NCBI RefSeq assembly: GCF_029338195.1
Contig: NZ_CP119779.1
Span: forward strand, 496,001-560,000
Reading direction: 5' to 3'
Source of the DNA: Haloarcula litorea
GTDB taxonomy: Archaea; Halobacteriota; Halobacteria; Halobacteriales; Haloarculaceae
Length of the DNA stretch: 64,000 nt
The notes under the pieces are model-generated. The model worked only from the letters and a program-made list of their open reading frames with translations, searched no databases and was not told the DNA's origin. Below, one piece after another: positions 1-7,429 of the stretch. A program made the position numbers and the translations under genes. The stretch's first letter is position 1. Each line of letters opens with the position of its first letter.

Positions 1-2
1 TC

Positions 3-1478
3 GAGGAGTTCTCGAAGCTCCAGGACCGCGTCCCGCCGGCGGACTGGGCCGACGCCGAGCGCGTCGTCGAGGCCGAACTCGGCCCGGTCGAGGAGCGCTT
101 CGACGAGTTCGAGACGGAGGCGATCAGCGGCGCGTCGCTGGGGCAGGTGTACCGCGCCGAGGTCGACGGCGAACGGGTCGCGGTGAAGGTCCGCCGGCCC
201 GGGATCGAGGAACTCGTCGAGGCCGACCTGCGGGTCATCCGCTGGTCGCTGCCGATCCTGATGTACTTCATCGACGAGTCGCGGTCGTTCTCGCTGGAGA
301 CGCTGGCCGACGAGTTCGCCAAGACCATCCGCGAGGAGATGGACTACGAGCGGGAGGCCCGGATGCTCGGCGAGATCCGGGCGAACTTCGCGGGCAACGA
401 CCGCGTCCGCATCCCGAAGGTCCGTGACTCCCACTCGACCCGCCGCGTGCTGACGATGGAGTACGTCCCCGGGACGAAGATCAACGACATCGAGGACCTC
501 GACGAGCGGGGGTTAGACCGGACGGAACTGGCCGAGACGCTCCAGCGGGCCTACCTCCAGATGATCATCGACGACGGCGTCTTCCACGCCGACCCCCACC
601 CCGGCAACCTCGCGGTCCAGGACGACGGGAAACTGGTCTTCTACGACTTCGGGATGTCCGGCCGCGTGGACCCGTTCGTCCAGGACAAGATCGTCGACTT
701 CTACGCCGCCGTCGCCGAGCAGGACATCGACGCCATCCTCGACGCGCTCATCGAGATGGGGACCCTGAGCCCCGAGGCGGACCGCGAGGTGATGGGCGAC
801 GTGATGGAGCTGGCCATCGCCGACGCCCGCGGCGAGGACATCGAGCAGTACCGCGTCCAGCAGATCGTCCAGCAGGTCGAGGACACCATCTACGAGTTCC
901 CGCTGCGGCTCCCGTCGAACCTCGCGCTCGTCTTGCGGGTCGCGACGGTCGTCGAGGGGGTCTGCGTGACGCTGGACCCCGAGTTCGACTTCATCTCCGT
1001 GGCGACGGACTATCTCCGCGAGGAGGGGTACCTCGCCGAGGGCGTCCGGACCTACGTCGAGGACCGCGCGACCGAGGTCCGGGACGCCGCCGAGTCGGCG
1101 GTCCGCATCCCGCCGAAACTGGAGGACACCCTCGACAAGATCGAGCGCGACGAGCTCGAACTGCAGGCCGACATCAGGGACTCCGACCGGCTGCTGGCGA
1201 CGATGACAAAGCGGCTGGTGCTGGGGATGCTGCTGGCGAGTACGGCGTTCTCGACGGCGTTCCTCTACGCCGAGTCGACGGTGATCGCCGCCGCCGTCGC
1301 CGGCGTCGGCGGCGTCGCCGTCGCGGGCGCGCTCTGGTGGTCGTTCCGCTCGAAGAAGGGGGTCCGCGCGAAACCGCAGTTCACCCGCCAGAGTATGCGC
1401 GAACGACAGGGCGGCGGTGGCGGCGGTGCCGACGCCGGGACGAGCCTCGCGCCGTCGTCGTTCGACGAGGAGGACTGA
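3..1478 (+). CDS. ABC1/AarF/UbiB-family protein kinase-like ATPase (5' truncated)
   Basis: The reading frame is open from the window edge, so the N-terminus lies upstream; 491 residues are visible. The atypical-kinase core is clear: an ASLGQVY loop, the VKVRRPG lysine motif, the DPHPGN catalytic loop and the DFGMSG metal-binding motif. The KxGQ motif that normally precedes these would lie outside the window. The last 90 residues hold two hydrophobic segments (LVLGMLLASTAFSTAFLYA and the following Ala/Val/Gly-rich stretch), then a basic and glycine-rich tail, so the protein is probably membrane anchored. In bacteria and mitochondria this family supports ubiquinone synthesis; a role in haloarchaeal quinone or lipid metabolism is only inference. 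Confidence 0.92.
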   Translation, partial: EEFSKLQDRVPPADWADAERVVEAELGPVEERFDEFETEAISGASLGQVYRAEVDGERVAVKVRRPGIEELVEADLRVIRWSLPILMYFIDESRSFSLETLADEFAKTIREEMDYEREARMLGEIRANFAGNDRVRIPKVRDSHSTRRVLTMEYVPGTKINDIEDLDERGLDRTELAETLQRAYLQMIIDDGVFHADPHPGNLAVQDDGKLVFYDFGMSGRVDPFVQDKIVDFYAAVAEQDIDAILDALIEMGTLSPEADREVMGDVMELAIADARGEDIEQYRVQQIVQQVEDTIYEFPLRLPSNLALVLRVATVVEGVCVTLDPEFDFISVATDYLREEGYLAEGVRTYVEDRATEVRDAAESAVRIPPKLEDTLDKIERDELELQADIRDSDRLLATMTKRLVLGMLLASTAFSTAFLYAESTVIAAAVAGVGGVAVAGALWWSFRSKKGVRAKPQFTRQSMRERQGGGGGGADAGTSLAPSSFDEED

Positions 1479-1572
1479 GGCGGTCGTTCGGTGACGATGA
1501 TGGGCGTGCCGTCCCGTCCCTCATTCGATCTCTGTTCTTCGAGGTGCGTCCGAAAGCTGCGCCGGTGTGAAC

Positions 1573-1582
1573 GCTTATTGTA
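1573..1582 (+). promoter_or_regulatory. TATA-like promoter of the 1603 gene
   Basis: The A+T-rich stretch GCTTATTGTA stands out of G+C-rich sequence and lies 21 to 30 bases before the ATG at 1603. That is the spacing of a haloarchaeal TATA box with a leaderless transcript, and it supports the shorter start chosen for this gene. Confidence 0.5.
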
Positions 1583-1602
1583 CTGGTGAGAGAGTGACAG
1601 GT

Positions 1603-2073
1603 ATGGCTCTCGACCGTTCGCCGCGACGGACCGGACTACTGGTGGCGAGCCTCGGTGTGCTGACGACCGCCGCTCACCACTTCTCGGTGTTCCTGTATCC
1701 GCAGTACTTCATCGGCACAGACGCCGCGCGCGCGGCGTATCTCGACGCCTGGTTTTCTCTGGTGAGCACGGCCGGTCTCGGTCTCCGGTTTGTCGTGATT
1801 CCACTGCTGGCCGCCGTCGGCGGGTTCTATCTCGTCCACGTCGATACGGAACCGATACGGCGAGTCGCTGGCTGGTTTCTCGTCTCGGGTTTCGTCTTCG
1901 GGCTGGGCACACTCTTCCTCGATTGGATCGTGGCAGAACCGTCCTTCCAGATGTCACCGGGTACCGCCCTGCAGTACGGGATTCTCACGATGCTCTCTGT
2001 CGCACTGCCCGCGTTGGTCGCCGCCACGATCGGGCACCTTTCGGCCGACGGTACCCGCTCGCTCTCTACCTGA
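1603..2073 (+). CDS. Small four-helix membrane protein
   Basis: The product of 156 residues has about four hydrophobic helices: residues 10-30, a second near 45-75 (FVVIPLLAAVGGFYLV), a third near 85-105 (GWFLVSGFVFGLGTLFL), and a fourth near 120-145 (ILTMLSVALPALVAATIG). I do not recognise the family. I chose ATG 1603 over an upstream ATG at 1567 because the TATA-like sequence sits about 25 bases before it. Codon use is a little less G+C-rich than in the neighbours. It converges on the P-loop gene at 2152. Confidence 0.7.
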   Translation: MALDRSPRRTGLLVASLGVLTTAAHHFSVFLYPQYFIGTDAARAAYLDAWFSLVSTAGLGLRFVVIPLLAAVGGFYLVHVDTEPIRRVAGWFLVSGFVFGLGTLFLDWIVAEPSFQMSPGTALQYGILTMLSVALPALVAATIGHLSADGTRSLST

Positions 2074-2151
2074 TCCACCAGACCCGACCGAGACGGACAC
2101 GGACCAAACGGTCGGTCAGTCGAGACCGTCCAAAACAGCATCGAGAGCCGT

Positions 2152-2709
2152 CTACGACAGGTCGACGACGCGGTCGGCCCACTCGCGAAACCGAGCCAGC
2201 GCCGCCCGCTCGTTCTCCGAGACCGGGTCGTCGACGCCCAGCTCGTCGCTCTCGAAGGCGTTCAGGACCGCCGTCTCCGCCCGGTCGCAGTAGGCGAGCA
2301 GTCGGTCCGCCGCCGCGGCGTCGGCCTGACAGGCGATGGTCGCGTCGTTGACGAAGACGGCTCGCGGATCGTCGGGCGCGGCGTCGAACCGGGCGGCGGC
2401 CGCGGCGGCGTTCGCCTCGGCCAGCGCGAGCGCGTCCCCGGGCGAATCGCCGTCGGCCCGCGGTGCGTGGGCGTCGACGACGCCGTGGTGGACACCGTCG
2501 GGCACGTCGACGAACCGCGTGACGTGGCCGCCGAGCACCGTTCCGTCCCGCTCGACCTCGGGGGCGAAGTCCAGGATCACACAGCCCTCGGGGCCGTTGG
2601 CGTCGATCCAGCGGGTCATCGCGTCGGCGGTCTGCCGGGTCTTGCCGGCGTTGGACGGGCCGACGACGAGCGTGGTGCCCGTCAGGGGGATCTCGAGGTC
2701 GTCGGCCAT
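2152..2709 (-). CDS. Small P-loop NTP-binding protein of unknown function
   Basis: The protein has 185 residues. A Walker A motif GPSNAGKT (residues 17-24) follows a short beta strand, and VILDFAPE near residue 45 could continue the Rossmann-like core. The middle is alanine-rich and helical. A hydrophobic strand followed by ND (AVFVNDA) near residue 117 is a possible Walker B-like strand, but no standard DE pair is obvious. It is the last gene of a tight operon: it starts 4 bases after the Nramp-like gene stops. The substrate is unknown; the context (Fe(II) dioxygenase and metal-transporter relative) allows a link to metal handling but does not prove it. Confidence 0.8.
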   Translation of the reverse strand: MADDLEIPLTGTTLVVGPSNAGKTRQTADAMTRWIDANGPEGCVILDFAPEVERDGTVLGGHVTRFVDVPDGVHHGVVDAHAPRADGDSPGDALALAEANAAAAAARFDAAPDDPRAVFVNDATIACQADAAAADRLLAYCDRAETAVLNAFESDELGVDDPVSENERAALARFREWADRVVDLS

Positions 2710-2713
2710 CCGC

Positions 2714-4045
2714 TCAGTCCGCGACGACCGCCGGCTCGGGGTCGTCGGTCAGCCGGTCCCGGACGGCCATCGCCACGAGGCCGAGCATCGCCGCCGCGAG
2801 GACCCCGGCGAAGGCCAGTATCGCCAGCGACGCCGGGTCGGCGAGCCCGCCGGCGGCCACGCGCTGGACCCACTGGCCGGCGACCACCGTACTCACGCCG
2901 ATCAGCAGGACGCCGCCGACGTTCTCCAGCGCGGAGTTGGTCTCGGGGACGGCACCGGGGTCGTTCAGCAGGTAGAGGACGAGCAGGAGGACGAACGGGG
3001 TCCCGACGAAGCCGATGGCCAGCGCCTGAACGAGCAGCCCGAACACCGCGCCGGGGATGAACACGCCCAGCGCGCTGACGAGGGCAAAGGCCGCGACCGT
3101 CGCCCGGTAGCGGCCGTCCTCGGTGTCCTGTCGCCACCCCATCTTGTCGGCGACGAGGTACGGCGGGACGACCGTGTTGCCACCCAGCGTCGTCACGGCC
3201 GCACCCCACAGCCCGAGCAGGAACAGCCACCGCGCGTCCGCCCCGACCAGCGGGCCGAGCGCGTTCGCGGCCCCGACGACGCCGAGGCCCGGGTCGCCGA
3301 GCACCGACGCCGCGACGAGGAAGATGGCCAGGCTGGCGATCCCGAACGCGACCAGCATCGACGCGGCCACGTCGAAGCGGGCGAGCGCCGCGTCCTCGAC
3401 CGTCCAGCCGCGGGCCCGCATCGTGTACGACTGCATCGTGACCAGGGCGATGTGGACCGCGCCGCCGAGGATGCCGGCGGCCAGCAGCGCCCCCTCGACG
3501 CCGGCCGGGATCGACGGCACCAGCCCGGCGGCCGCCGCGCCCAGGTCGACGGGGACGACGAACAGCGAGGCGACGAACAGCAGGACCACGAGGCTGACAA
3601 GCACCTTCGCGCCCAGTTCCGCGTAGCGGTAGCCGCCGCCGGCCAGCCCGACCGCCAGCACGAGGCTCCAGACGACGGCCCAGACGACCGGGCCGACGCC
3701 GGTGACGGCCGCCGAGACGCCCGCGAGCGTCTTCATGATGACCAGCTGGGCGAGGCCGGCCGCGACGACGGCGTCGGCCACCAGCAGCCACGCCCACGCC
3801 TCGCCGAGGTGTTCCTCGACGACGGCGACGATGCCGGCCTCGGTCAGCAGGCCGAGCCGCATCGCGAGGTACTGGGCGGTCGCGCCCAGCACCGCCGAGA
3901 GGACGACGACCCACAGCAGCGCGTAGTCGAAGCTCGCGCCCGCCGTCACCAAGGCCCCGATGGTCGCCGGCCCGGTGGCGATCGCGCCGGCGAGCCACGT
4001 CGGCCCCATCCCCGAGAGGCGGTCCCGAAGCGACGTCGCCGCCAT
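2714..4045 (-). CDS. Nramp-family-like membrane transporter with altered metal motifs
   Basis: The protein of 443 residues has about eleven transmembrane helices and the general Nramp look: GPTWLAGAIATGPATIGAL at the first helix, then the GAS.DYALLWVVVLSAVLGAT segment typical of helices 1b-2. The canonical helix 1 DPGN and helix 6 MPH metal ligands are absent: the first helix reads GPATIGA and the sixth GGAVHIALVTMQSY. The substrate may therefore not be Mn2+ or Fe2+. ATG 4045 lies one base after the phyH-like stop; a GTG at 4054, overlapping that stop, is an alternative start. It is the middle gene of a three-gene operon. Confidence 0.85.
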   Translation of the reverse strand: MAATSLRDRLSGMGPTWLAGAIATGPATIGALVTAGASFDYALLWVVVLSAVLGATAQYLAMRLGLLTEAGIVAVVEEHLGEAWAWLLVADAVVAAGLAQLVIMKTLAGVSAAVTGVGPVVWAVVWSLVLAVGLAGGGYRYAELGAKVLVSLVVLLFVASLFVVPVDLGAAAAGLVPSIPAGVEGALLAAGILGGAVHIALVTMQSYTMRARGWTVEDAALARFDVAASMLVAFGIASLAIFLVAASVLGDPGLGVVGAANALGPLVGADARWLFLLGLWGAAVTTLGGNTVVPPYLVADKMGWRQDTEDGRYRATVAAFALVSALGVFIPGAVFGLLVQALAIGFVGTPFVLLLVLYLLNDPGAVPETNSALENVGGVLLIGVSTVVAGQWVQRVAAGGLADPASLAILAFAGVLAAAMLGLVAMAVRDRLTDDPEPAVVAD

Positions 4046-4046
4046 C

Positions 4047-4817
4047 TCAGACACACCCCGGGAACGACTCGCCGGTCACGTGGTACGTGTCGACCCACTC
4101 GGGCGGATCGTCGGTAGTGAGCCGCGAGCGGTTGCGCATGTAGGCGGCGATGTACGCCCGCCGCCAGTCGTCGGTCTCGTTGGGCGCGGTGTAGTGGGGC
4201 AGCAGGCAGTGCTGGAAGAGGACGTCGCCGGGCTCCATCGGCAGCGAGACCGTGTCCTCGGGGCCGTAGTCGCGCTCCGAGACGGTGATGTCGGTGTCGT
4301 ACTCGACGGCCTCGTGGTCCAGCAGCCCGTCCGTGTGCGCCCCCGGGACGACCTGCATACAGCCGTTGTCCGTCGTCGACTGGTCCAGCGCCACCCAGAC
4401 CGTGACGTGATCCATCGGGTGGATCGGGTAGTAGGCGGCGTCCTGGTGGAACTTCTTGGCGCTTCCGACCCGCGGCGGCTTGAGCATCGCCGCGCTCCGG
4501 AGCAGGGAGAGGTTCGGCCCCTGCAGCTCCCGGACCACCTCGAGGACGTTCTCGTCGTGGACCAGCTCCGCGAAGACGTCGTCCTCGCGGACCATCCCGA
4601 CCCCCTCGAACTTCCGGACCGGCTCCCCGTCCTCGAACGCCGCGTCCTCGGCGTCCGGTTCGAGCATCCGCTCGAACCCCGTCTCCGCGCGCTCCCCGCG
4701 GACGTAGGCGTCGATGCGCTCGGTCGCGCGCTCGACGGTCGCCGCGTCGAGGCAGTCCTCGACGACGACGTAGCCGTCCCGCTGGTACTGTTCGAACTGC
4801 GCGTCCGTGAGTGGCAT
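4047..4817 (-). CDS. PhyH-family Fe(II)/2-oxoglutarate dioxygenase
   Basis: The protein of 256 residues carries the facial triad of the phytanoyl-CoA dioxygenase family: H124 and D126 in KFHQDAAYYP, and a distal H208 in LLPHYTAPN. Arginines 219-220 in DDWRRAYIAAYM fit the 2-oxoglutarate clamp. Such enzymes hydroxylate small molecules using O2 and 2-oxoglutarate; the substrate cannot be read from the sequence. I chose ATG 4817 over an upstream in-frame ATG at 4856 because the family N-terminus normally begins with LTDAQFEQYQRDGYVVVE. It is the first gene of the operon with the Nramp-like and P-loop genes. Confidence 0.9.
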   Translation of the reverse strand: MPLTDAQFEQYQRDGYVVVEDCLDAATVERATERIDAYVRGERAETGFERMLEPDAEDAAFEDGEPVRKFEGVGMVREDDVFAELVHDENVLEVVRELQGPNLSLLRSAAMLKPPRVGSAKKFHQDAAYYPIHPMDHVTVWVALDQSTTDNGCMQVVPGAHTDGLLDHEAVEYDTDITVSERDYGPEDTVSLPMEPGDVLFQHCLLPHYTAPNETDDWRRAYIAAYMRNRSRLTTDDPPEWVDTYHVTGESFPGCV

Positions 4818-4918
4818 ACCACTAGCTTCTATCTCCCGGTGATAAGTCTGTCTCACTCGGGCCGCGACCGGGAACGCGTCCGGCGGCGCGAACGACCGCG
4901 TGTGGCCATTCCAAACGG

Positions 4919-4924
4919 TTTATA
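4919..4924 (+). promoter_or_regulatory. TATA box of the aIF5A-agmatinase operon
   Basis: TTTATA lies 25 to 30 bases before the aIF5A ATG at 4949 in an otherwise G+C-rich region. This spacing predicts a leaderless or nearly leaderless mRNA for the two-gene operon. Confidence 0.65.
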
Positions 4925-4948
4925 CCGGAACGGGGGCAATCCGGCCGT

Positions 4949-5329
4949 ATGGCAAGAGAGCAGACGGAAGTTCGCGAGCTCGACGAGGGCAGCTACGTGA
5001 TGATCGAGGACACGCCGTGCAAGATCGACTCCTACAGCACGGCCAAGCCGGGCAAACACGGCAGCGCGAAGGCCCGCATCGACGCCCGCGGCGTCTTCGA
5101 CGGCAAGAAGCGCTCGCTCTCCCAGCCCGTCGACGCGAAGGTCTGGGTCCCGATCATCAACCGGAAGCAGGGCCAGGTCGTCTCCGTCTCCGGCGACGAC
5201 GCCCAGGTGATGGACCTGGAGACCTACGACACGTTCACGATGCTGATGCCCGACGACGTCGAGCTGAACCCCGACGACGAGATCGAGTACCTGGAGTACG
5301 AGGACCAGCGCAAGATCACCCGGACGTGA
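4949..5329 (+). CDS. eif5A: Translation factor aIF5A (hypusine-containing)
   Basis: The protein has 126 residues, the usual archaeal length. The N-terminal SH3-like domain carries the modification loop [13 protein letters not shown], in which K36 (PGKHG) is the lysine converted to deoxyhypusine or hypusine. The C-terminal OB-fold domain ends in an acidic segment. IF5A binds the ribosome and relieves stalling at difficult peptide-bond sequences. The stop codon overlaps the GTG start of agmatinase (GTGA at 5326-5329), so the modification substrate and a likely modification enzyme are translated together. Confidence 0.97.
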   Translation: MAREQTEVRELDEGSYVMIEDTPCKIDSYSTAKPGKHGSAKARIDARGVFDGKKRSLSQPVDAKVWVPIINRKQGQVVSVSGDDAQVMDLETYDTFTMLMPDDVELNPDDEIEYLEYEDQRKITRT

Positions 5330-6141
5330 CGTTCCCCGGCGCGGTCGCCGACCGCGAGGCCGCCGACTACGCCCTCGTGGGCGCGCCGCTGGACGCCTCG
5401 ACCTCCTTCCGTCCGGGCGCTCGCTTCGGCCCGCGCCGCGTCCGCGAGTTCGCACAGGGGTTCGACGACTACGACCACCACACCGACCGTCACTTCACCG
5501 ACCTCGGGGTGTACGACCACGGCGACGTCGGCCCCTCGGCCGACACCGCCGACTACCTCCAGTTCCTTCGCAGCGCCGTCGCCGAGTTCGACCGCGATGG
5601 GGTCGTCCCGCTGCTGGTCGGCGGCGAACACACCGTCTCCGTCGCCGCCGTCCGGGCGCTCGACCCCGACGTGTTCGTCTGTCTGGACGCACATCTGGAC
5701 CTCAGAGCGTCCTACGCCGGCGACGACCTCTCGCACGCGACGGTCACTCGCCACGCGCTCGACGTGGTCGACCGGGCGGTCGTGTTGGGGGCACGGACCG
5801 GCAGCGAGGCCGAGTGGGACCGGGCGAGCGAGGCCGACGTGACCGTCGTCCCGCCCGCAGAGGTGGCCGACTGGACGCCCGACCTCGACGGTCCGGCGTA
5901 CCTCTCGGTCGACGTCGACGCCGCCGACCCGGGGTTCGCGCCGGGCACCGGGACCCCGGAGCCGTTCGGCCTCGACCCGACGACGATCCACGAGGCGGTC
6001 CGGACCGTCGCGCCCCACGCCGTCGGCTGTGACGTCGTGGAGGTCAACGACCGCGACGACGGCCAGGCGGCGACGCTGGCCGCGAAGCTCCTGCGCGCGT
6101 TCGTCTACGCCCACGCCGACGGCCGAGACGGCTCGTCGTAG
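5326..6141 (+). CDS. speB: Agmatinase / ureohydrolase, coupled to aIF5A
   Basis: The protein of 271 residues has the complete binuclear Mn2+ site of the ureohydrolase superfamily: GGEH (H102), DAHLD (D121, H123, D125) and SVDVDAADP (D196, D198), with a glutamate in EVND later on. The start is GTG 5326, overlapping the aIF5A TGA; there is no ATG between that point and the first conserved block. Haloarchaea lack ordinary spermidine-dependent hypusine synthesis. Work in Haloferax indicates that agmatine is attached to aIF5A and an agmatinase then releases urea to give deoxyhypusine; the GTGA coupling here fits that role. Free-agmatine hydrolysis is the alternative. Confidence 0.93.
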   Translation: MTFPGAVADREAADYALVGAPLDASTSFRPGARFGPRRVREFAQGFDDYDHHTDRHFTDLGVYDHGDVGPSADTADYLQFLRSAVAEFDRDGVVPLLVGGEHTVSVAAVRALDPDVFVCLDAHLDLRASYAGDDLSHATVTRHALDVVDRAVVLGARTGSEAEWDRASEADVTVVPPAEVADWTPDLDGPAYLSVDVDAADPGFAPGTGTPEPFGLDPTTIHEAVRTVAPHAVGCDVVEVNDRDDGQAATLAAKLLRAFVYAHADGRDGSS

Positions 6142-6240
6142 CGGTTGCCCGGGACGCGCCGATCCCGCGGTCCGGAGGGCGTCCACGCGCTCCGGATGGG
6201 GGCACAAGATTCTTTCCGGCGACGGAAGAAGGGGCGACCG

Positions 6241-6993
6241 ATGCGCCGCCTCGCCCTCCACGCAGCGCTCGCGCTGGCGCTCGTCCTGGCCGGCTGTTCG
6301 GTCCTCGGGAGCGACCCGGTCCGCGAACAGCGGGCCGTCGACCGGCTGAACGCCACCGAGGAGCGCGCCGAGACCGTGGAATCGTACCGCTACCGCCTGT
6401 CGTTCACCGCGACGACCGGGGACGGCGACACCCGCCTCAGCGGCTCCGGACAGGGTGCGGCGAACGTCACCAGCCGCCGCCTCGTCACGAACATGACCGT
6501 CGACGGCCGCGAGACCGCGACCTACGTCGTCGGTGACACGGCCTACACGGAGTGTGCGACGCCGGGCGCGTTCTGGGGGAAGGAGAACCTCACGACAGAG
6601 GGCGACTGGACCCGCGTCTCGCCGCTGGGCCGACAGCTGGCGCTGCTGTCGACCGGCGACCTCTACTTCAACGGGACGGAGACGGTCGACGGCCGCGAGA
6701 CCGTCCACATCTCGGGCGAGCCGTCGAAGGACGCGCTCCAGGAGTACCGCGAGGGAGCCAGCAGCGGCTCGCTGTTCGGCGGGCCGAGCGTCGACCGCAC
6801 TCGCCTCCACCTCTGGGTCGACGCCGAGACGAACCGGCCGGTCCGGTCGCGGTTCGTCGTCACCGTCTCCGGGAACGACGAGACGGCGACGGTCAGGCTG
6901 ACGACGCGGTTCGGCGAGTACGGCGCGCCCGTCCGGGTGACCGTCCCCGAGGATGCCCGGGACAGCGCGTTCCGGGGCGGCTGTCCCGGATGA
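6241..6993 (+). CDS. Lipoprotein, conserved haloarchaeal type
   Basis: The product of 250 residues starts with a basic and hydrophobic signal peptide ending in the lipobox LAGC (residues 16-19). A mature domain rich in Thr, Asp and beta strands follows. The sequence YRYRLSFTATTGDGDTRLSG and the later LHLWVDAETNRPVRSRF resemble secreted proteins of the LolA/LppX-like fold that haloarchaea often encode, but I cannot assign a family with certainty. An upstream in-frame ATG at 6145 is rejected because it would bury the signal peptide. The role is unknown; it should be anchored to the outer face of the membrane. Confidence 0.8.
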   Translation: MRRLALHAALALALVLAGCSVLGSDPVREQRAVDRLNATEERAETVESYRYRLSFTATTGDGDTRLSGSGQGAANVTSRRLVTNMTVDGRETATYVVGDTAYTECATPGAFWGKENLTTEGDWTRVSPLGRQLALLSTGDLYFNGTETVDGRETVHISGEPSKDALQEYREGASSGSLFGGPSVDRTRLHLWVDAETNRPVRSRFVVTVSGNDETATVRLTTRFGEYGAPVRVTVPEDARDSAFRGGCPG

Positions 6994-7089
6994 GCGGACC
7001 GCCGGACGGCCCACAGGTCGGGGCAACCGCGGCGCGACGCCCGGACCGCCGACGCAACCGTTTAGTTACGCTCCGGTGAACCGTCGCGT

Positions 7090-7362
7090 ATGGCACGGGA
7101 CGAACTCGCGGACGCCAGCGATCACCTCGAATCGGCAGCCGACGAGACCGACAGCGACGCCGCCGCCGAGCGGCTGGGCGAGCTCGCCGACCAGCTCGAC
7201 CGGCTCGCGACCGCCGATCGAGGCCCGGACCACGGCCGACTGGCACGCATCCAGTCCGCCATCGACGAGGTGCGGTCGGGCGACGGCGCGGACGTGGCCG
7301 AGGCCCTCGACGCGGCCGACGACCGCATCGACGACTACCGGGCGGACCTCGAAGGGGTCTGA
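7090..7362 (+). CDS. Small acidic helical protein
   Basis: The protein has 90 residues and is very rich in Asp, Glu and Ala, with almost no aromatic residues. It looks wholly alpha-helical, with heptad-like leucines (RLGELADQLDRLATADR). Similar short acidic proteins are widespread in haloarchaea but have no known function. A TTTAGTTA element about 30 bases before ATG 7090 is a likely TATA box. No operon partner is evident; the acyl-CoA dehydrogenase follows 67 bases later. Confidence 0.7.
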   Translation: MARDELADASDHLESAADETDSDAAAERLGELADQLDRLATADRGPDHGRLARIQSAIDEVRSGDGADVAEALDAADDRIDDYRADLEGV

Positions 7363-7429
7363 AACGCCGACCAACGGGCCACCTGTTGAGACTGTCACAC
7401 GTTAAGGGGCCACACGCGGTAGGTCGGGT

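Noticed and set aside
4818-4856. A longer PhyH-like protein starting at 4856
   Set aside because: The extra 13 residues ([13 protein letters not shown]) are not like the family N-terminus, while MPLTDAQFEQYQRDG at 4817 is.
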